Shown here piece by piece: positions 60,299-64,000 of a stretch of DNA of 64,000 nucleotides. Positions within the stretch are counted from its first letter, which is position 1; the number at the start of each line of letters is the position of its first letter. The notes beneath the pieces were generated by a model. The model was given only the letters and a program-made list of their open reading frames with translations. It was not told the DNA's origin and searched no databases. This DNA is from IGN2 sp964639955 (GTDB lineage Bacteria > Bacteroidota > Ignavibacteria > Ignavibacteriales > Ignavibacteriaceae): contig CAZXGJ010000006.1 in NCBI GenBank assembly GCA_964639955.1, positions 21,415 to 85,414 on the forward strand. The letters run 5' to 3'. The position numbers and the translations under genes are program-made.

Positions 60299-60495
60299 AT
60301 TTGCTGCCATTAAGCTATATCATTTGCTTTTCATTAAAAAATATTTAATGTTAAGTTAAGAAATACATCTACATTTTGGACTGGCTATAGCCCTAACTAA
60401 GCTACCCCTCTATTTACTGACTTCTCATTATTCCTTAATTGTGGATATAAAATTATAATTAGTTCAATCTTGTTATTGATAAAAATAAAACTCAA
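60299..60495 (+). promoter_or_regulatory. Conserved HTCS leader, copy 3
   Basis: Third copy of the leader: CATTAAA-N5-TTTAATG at 60332-60350, GGCTATAGCC at 60383-60392 (104 bp before the TTG). The first 30 bp and the bases just before the palindrome (GACT in place of GGCAA) differ from copies 1 and 2, while the palindrome is unchanged. Confidence 0.65.
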
Positions 60496-63400
60496 TTGAA
60501 GTCCTTCATTGCAAATATTCTGTTTCTAATAATTTTTCTTTTTCATTCTTCGTACTCGCAGCAATCAAAAATTACTTTCGAACGTTTGGGACCACATCCA
60601 AAAATTCCATGTGCTTTTCAAGATCGGACCGGATATTTGTGGTTTGGCTCCAGTCATGGTGTATTCAGATATGATGGATATTCTTTTAAGGATTATACCA
60701 CTTTTAAGGAAAATACTTCTGATGTTACCAATGCAGAAGTTCAGGCCATCTGTGATGACAGTGAAGGAAATATATGGATAGGGCATGTGCAGGGTCTGGA
60801 CAAACTAAATCCGTACACTGATAAAGTTACACATTTCATACTTAATTCAAGAGCTGCCCGCACCGATTGGAGTAATCATGTCCTTGCTTTACTTGAAGAT
60901 AGCAATGGCAATTTATGGATAGGAACTGGTGATGGATTATATCTTTATAATAAACAAGCAGAAAATTTTAAAAGGATAATTCACGACAGCACCGATACTA
61001 ATAGCATTATTCATAATACTGTTGATGCAATTTACGAAGATAATTCTGGAACATTGTGGTTTGGCACTGGTGCCGGTCTTGATAAGTTAGACAATTCCAG
61101 TGAAAAATTTATTCATTGCTGGAATGAAAACACAAGTTCATCAAATCAAAACGATGGTTGGTATTCTATCATTTCAATTATTGAGGATAGTGAGGGAATA
61201 ATTTGGCTGGGAACCTGGGGAGGTCTGGTTGAATATGATAGAAAAAATAATTCATTCAATCTTTACCAGAAAAATCCAAACGAACCGGAGAGTTTAGCTG
61301 AAAATTATGTCAGTTCCATTAGTGAAGACTTAACCGGTAATTTATGGATAGGTACTGTTGGCTTAGATATTTTTGATAAGCTCACAAAAACATTTTCTCA
61401 CCATACTAATAATAAATTTGATCCGGGCAGTCTCAGCGACGATGGTGTGTCAGATATTCTCGTTGAGAAATCGGGTACAATCTGGATTACAACTTATGGA
61501 AGAGGCATAAACAAATATGTACAGCCGAACCAATATGTTAAAAAATATTTTCTGGAAACGGCTGAAATATTAAACGCTGGCTGGGGAGACTTGGTTGATG
61601 ACAATAATGGTAAAATATGGATTGGAACAGATAAAGGGCTTATAAGTTTTTATCCCGATAAAGAAATATTTAAGGAAGAAGCTCACATAAAAGATATAAT
61701 CGGAATATTACTGGATAAAGAAGGTACTCTTTGGTTATACAGCACGAGCAATGGAGCTCTTTATTATAAGAAAGATCAAGAGAGTGAAATAAAACAATTT
61801 TTTTATTCTAATGGAAAACTTTTTTATGAATCAGTTTCCTGTATGAAGAATTGCAAAGATGGAAATATCTGGATTGGAACAGATGATGGGAAAATTTTAA
61901 AATTAAATCAGAATAAAAAAATAATTGAACACATTGCAAAGTATGACAACCAAATAGTTGGTCTCTATGAAGATAAGGAAGGACTGTTATGGATAGGTAC
62001 TTATGACGCAGGGGTTATTTGTTATAATCCATTTCAAAAAACATTTACAAGGTACATTTTTGATCCCACAGATTCTTCGACAATAGGCGGGAATCAAATA
62101 TTTAATTTTTCTGAAGATGGACTGGAGACTTTATGGTGTCTGGCAAACAGCAGTCCAAATAAATTTGACAGGGAAAATCAAAAATGGATACGATGGAAAG
62201 GGAAAGAGGGATTTCCTGATAATGCAATGACTTTAGTTAATGATAATCGTGGCAATCTTTGGATGAGCAGTGCAAGCGGGGCATTTAAATACAACCCGTT
62301 CACTAAAGAAGTTACTAAATATAATGACATTCAATTGAGTTGGGTATATAGAGCCGGGAGCGGAGAATTATATTTTATTTCGACTACTTTCTTAAACGAG
62401 AAGCAGAGTATAACGAGAATCAATCCTGACAATATCTCCAATAATAATTTTATACCTCCGATAGTTATTACATCATTTAAAAAATTTGAAAAATCTTTTC
62501 CATTTGGTAAAGAGATACATCTTTCACACACCGAAAATTTCCTCTCCTTTGAATTTGCCGCCTTAAGTTTTGTAAATGCTGATAGGAATCAATATGCTTA
62601 CAAAATGGAAGGTGTTGATCAAGACTGGATTAATTCTGGCACGAGAAGATATGCATCCTACCCAAATTTAGAACCCGGTGAATATACTTTCAGAGTAAAA
62701 GGTTCTAACAGCGATGGTGTCTGGAATGAAGAAGGGACTTCGGTTGCAATACTAATTTCACCGCCATGGTGGAAAACCTGGTGGGCTTATTCAACATATT
62801 TCCTTCTGTTTGTTTTTTCACTTTATGGAATAAGACGTTATGAAATGAACAGGTTAAAATTAAAAGATAAAGTTAAGCTGGACGAAGCTGTGCTTAAAGA
62901 AAAAGAGGAAACGGATAAAATGAAATCGAGATTCTTTGCAAACATCTCTCACGAGTTCAGAACCCCACTTACCTTAATTCAAGGTCCTGCGGAAAAGATT
63001 ATTTCTGACACGTCAGAAGATGTAAAGAAAGATGCGAAAATAATCAGAAGAAACTCTTCACGTTTATTACAGCTTATCAATCAGCTCCTGGATTTATCGA
63101 AGCTTGAAGCGGGCAAGCTAAAACTTGAAGCGAGTAAAGGAAATATTGTTTCATTTGTAAAAGGAGTAGCTTTATCATTCGAATCGCTTGCTGAATCGAA
63201 AGACATAACTTTGAAATTACATCCTGAAAAAGAGTTTATAGAAATGTATTTTGATAAAGAAAAGATGATAAAGATACTCACAAACATTTTATCAAACGCA
63301 TTCAAGTTTACACCGGAAGAAGGGAAGATTACGGTTTCAGTAACGGAGTGTTATGCTGAATTTATTTCAGCATCTCCAGATGAAAAGAAGATTCCGGATC

Positions 63401-64000
63401 AAGTCCGGAATGACAAATTGAAGCAGTCTGTTGTAATTAAAATACGAGACACAGGTATCGGAATTGCACAGGAAGAAATACCAAAACTGTTCGACAGGTT
63501 TTATCAGGTTGATAGTTCACACACAAGAGAATACGAAGGAACAGGTATTGGGTTAGCTCTCACTAAAGAATTGGTTGAATTACATCACGGAAGTATTAAA
63601 GTTGAAAGTGAAAAAGGACAATGGACAGAATTCACTCTGGAGTTTCCACTTTGCAGAGGGCATTTATCAGATGATGAGATTATTGAAGAAAAAACAGATG
63701 TCATTCTGAGCGAAGCGAAGAATCTTACCCTTACTTATGGAAAGGAAGACCGAAATGAAACTACTTTGATAGATTCTTCGTCGAAAACTCCACAGAATGA
63801 CAGTGGGATAGATAAAGATAAAACTATAATCCTCGTCGTCGAAGACAATTACGATATGAGGCAATATATAAGAGAATCTCTCAATAGTAATTATATAATT
63901 GAAGAAGCAGTGAACGGAGAACAGGGGGTGAGGAAAGCAGAAAAGATTATTCCCGATCTTATTATAAGCGATATGATGATGCCGAAGATGGATGGTAATG
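60496..64000 (+). CDS. Hybrid two-component regulator (HTCS), cassette C, 3' partial
   Basis: A third HTCS, open from TTG 60496 to the window edge (1168 codons visible). The plan is the same: signal peptide 1-21 (ending YSQ), Reg_prop propellers, Y_Y_Y, membrane segment, HisKA with H819 in ANISHEFRTPLTLI, HATPase with DTGIGI, and a receiver that reaches D1159 in ISDMMMPKMDG nine codons before the edge. The rest of the receiver and the AraC domain should follow outside. The start context and leader match the other two copies. It carries a 67-bp and a 104-bp palindromic element at the same two sites. No internal stop or frameshift was found when reading it through. Confidence 0.93.
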   Translation, partial: MKSFIANILFLIIFLFHSSYSQQSKITFERLGPHPKIPCAFQDRTGYLWFGSSHGVFRYDGYSFKDYTTFKENTSDVTNAEVQAICDDSEGNIWIGHVQGLDKLNPYTDKVTHFILNSRAARTDWSNHVLALLEDSNGNLWIGTGDGLYLYNKQAENFKRIIHDSTDTNSIIHNTVDAIYEDNSGTLWFGTGAGLDKLDNSSEKFIHCWNENTSSSNQNDGWYSIISIIEDSEGIIWLGTWGGLVEYDRKNNSFNLYQKNPNEPESLAENYVSSISEDLTGNLWIGTVGLDIFDKLTKTFSHHTNNKFDPGSLSDDGVSDILVEKSGTIWITTYGRGINKYVQPNQYVKKYFLETAEILNAGWGDLVDDNNGKIWIGTDKGLISFYPDKEIFKEEAHIKDIIGILLDKEGTLWLYSTSNGALYYKKDQESEIKQFFYSNGKLFYESVSCMKNCKDGNIWIGTDDGKILKLNQNKKIIEHIAKYDNQIVGLYEDKEGLLWIGTYDAGVICYNPFQKTFTRYIFDPTDSSTIGGNQIFNFSEDGLETLWCLANSSPNKFDRENQKWIRWKGKEGFPDNAMTLVNDNRGNLWMSSASGAFKYNPFTKEVTKYNDIQLSWVYRAGSGELYFISTTFLNEKQSITRINPDNISNNNFIPPIVITSFKKFEKSFPFGKEIHLSHTENFLSFEFAALSFVNADRNQYAYKMEGVDQDWINSGTRRYASYPNLEPGEYTFRVKGSNSDGVWNEEGTSVAILISPPWWKTWWAYSTYFLLFVFSLYGIRRYEMNRLKLKDKVKLDEAVLKEKEETDKMKSRFFANISHEFRTPLTLIQGPAEKIISDTSEDVKKDAKIIRRNSSRLLQLINQLLDLSKLEAGKLKLEASKGNIVSFVKGVALSFESLAESKDITLKLHPEKEFIEMYFDKEKMIKILTNILSNAFKFTPEEGKITVSVTECYAEFISASPDEKKIPDQVRNDKLKQSVVIKIRDTGIGIAQEEIPKLFDRFYQVDSSHTREYEGTGIGLALTKELVELHHGSIKVESEKGQWTEFTLEFPLCRGHLSDDEIIEEKTDVILSEAKNLTLTYGKEDRNETTLIDSSSKTPQNDSGIDKDKTIILVVEDNYDMRQYIRESLNSNYIIEEAVNGEQGVRKAEKIIPDLIISDMMMPKMDGN
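63349..63415 (+). repeat. 67-bp palindromic mini-element inside HTCS C kinase
   Basis: Same site and length as in A and B. Stem 1 is TGCTGAA-TTTAT-TTCAGCA; stem 2 is ATTCCGGA-TCAAG-TCCGGAAT, with two base pairs changed relative to A and B and both changes compensated on the other arm. Outer ends are TGTTA and TGACA. Confidence 0.85.
63699..63802 (+). repeat. 104-bp palindromic element in HTCS C linker
   Basis: Starts TGTCATTCTGAGCGAAGCG and ends CACAGAATGACA, with AGAATCTTA and GATTCTTCGTCG as inner arms. It occupies the same linker as the 94-bp elements of A and B but has different inner sequence, so it is another member of the repeat family or an independent insertion. Confidence 0.82.

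Noticed and set aside
60496..64000. Truncated or pseudogenised third HTCS
   Set aside because: Codon-by-codon reading showed no stop or shift; it is incomplete only because the window ends.

Overview
The window reads as low-GC chromosomal DNA from a member of the Ignavibacteria/Ignavibacteriales (Bacteroidota-Chlorobi relatives), probably a metagenome-assembled genome because one scaffold gap of exactly 100 N is present (40099-40198). The placement rests on a dozen secreted proteins that end in the type IX secretion (T9SS) sorting domain with the NYPNPFNP motif, a PorV-like protein, a short Bacteroidota/Chlorobi-type primary sigma factor, hybrid two-component regulators with Reg_prop sensors, and an HEMSH-type M49 peptidase like that known from Caldithrix. 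No tRNA, rRNA, CRISPR array, IS element or prophage was recognised.

Layout. 1-364: remnants of HicB-like antitoxin genes. 414-8443: serC, a small lipoprotein, a DUF2203 protein, two tandem secreted M28 peptidases, a DUF3365 haem lipoprotein and an ANKH/MATE-like membrane protein. 8527-28427, nearly all minus strand: a PagL-like lipid A deacylase, a PorV / giant surface protein / TonB-dependent receptor operon, a DUF6029 outer-membrane protein, a TlpA thioredoxin, four large secreted proteins (three of them Omp28-related with CxxC motifs), an Omp28-related lipoprotein and a small H-type lectin-like protein. 28501-39799, housekeeping: a broken MmcQ/YjbR gene, D-amino-acid transaminase overlapping polB, an MBL/beta-CASP hydrolase, rpoD, a TraB-family protein, an M49 peptidase and an M3 oligoendopeptidase. 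39810-41170: a 103-bp tandem satellite array interrupted by a four-helix-bundle (S23/IVP) gene. 41335-64000: one more Omp28-type protein, then three successive cassettes, each opening with a near-identical non-coding leader and a hybrid two-component regulator (HTCS); cassettes A and B continue with T9SS-sorted beta-propeller proteins and B ends with a serine hydrolase; cassette C runs off the window.

How it fits together. Much of the window encodes the cell surface: export and anchoring machinery (PorV), its cargo (T9SS proteins), disulphide chemistry (TlpA, Omp28-like), outer-membrane remodelling (PagL) and sensors that probably control surface cargo (HTCS). The most unusual layer is small DNA repeats. 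Several unrelated palindromic mini-elements sit inside coding sequence, in frame within the HTCS kinases and in a T9SS domain, and one sits inside the broken MmcQ gene. The HTCS leaders and the downstream SD-pairing hairpins are duplicated with their genes. These and the 103-bp array around the four-helix-bundle gene are the best candidates for something undescribed.
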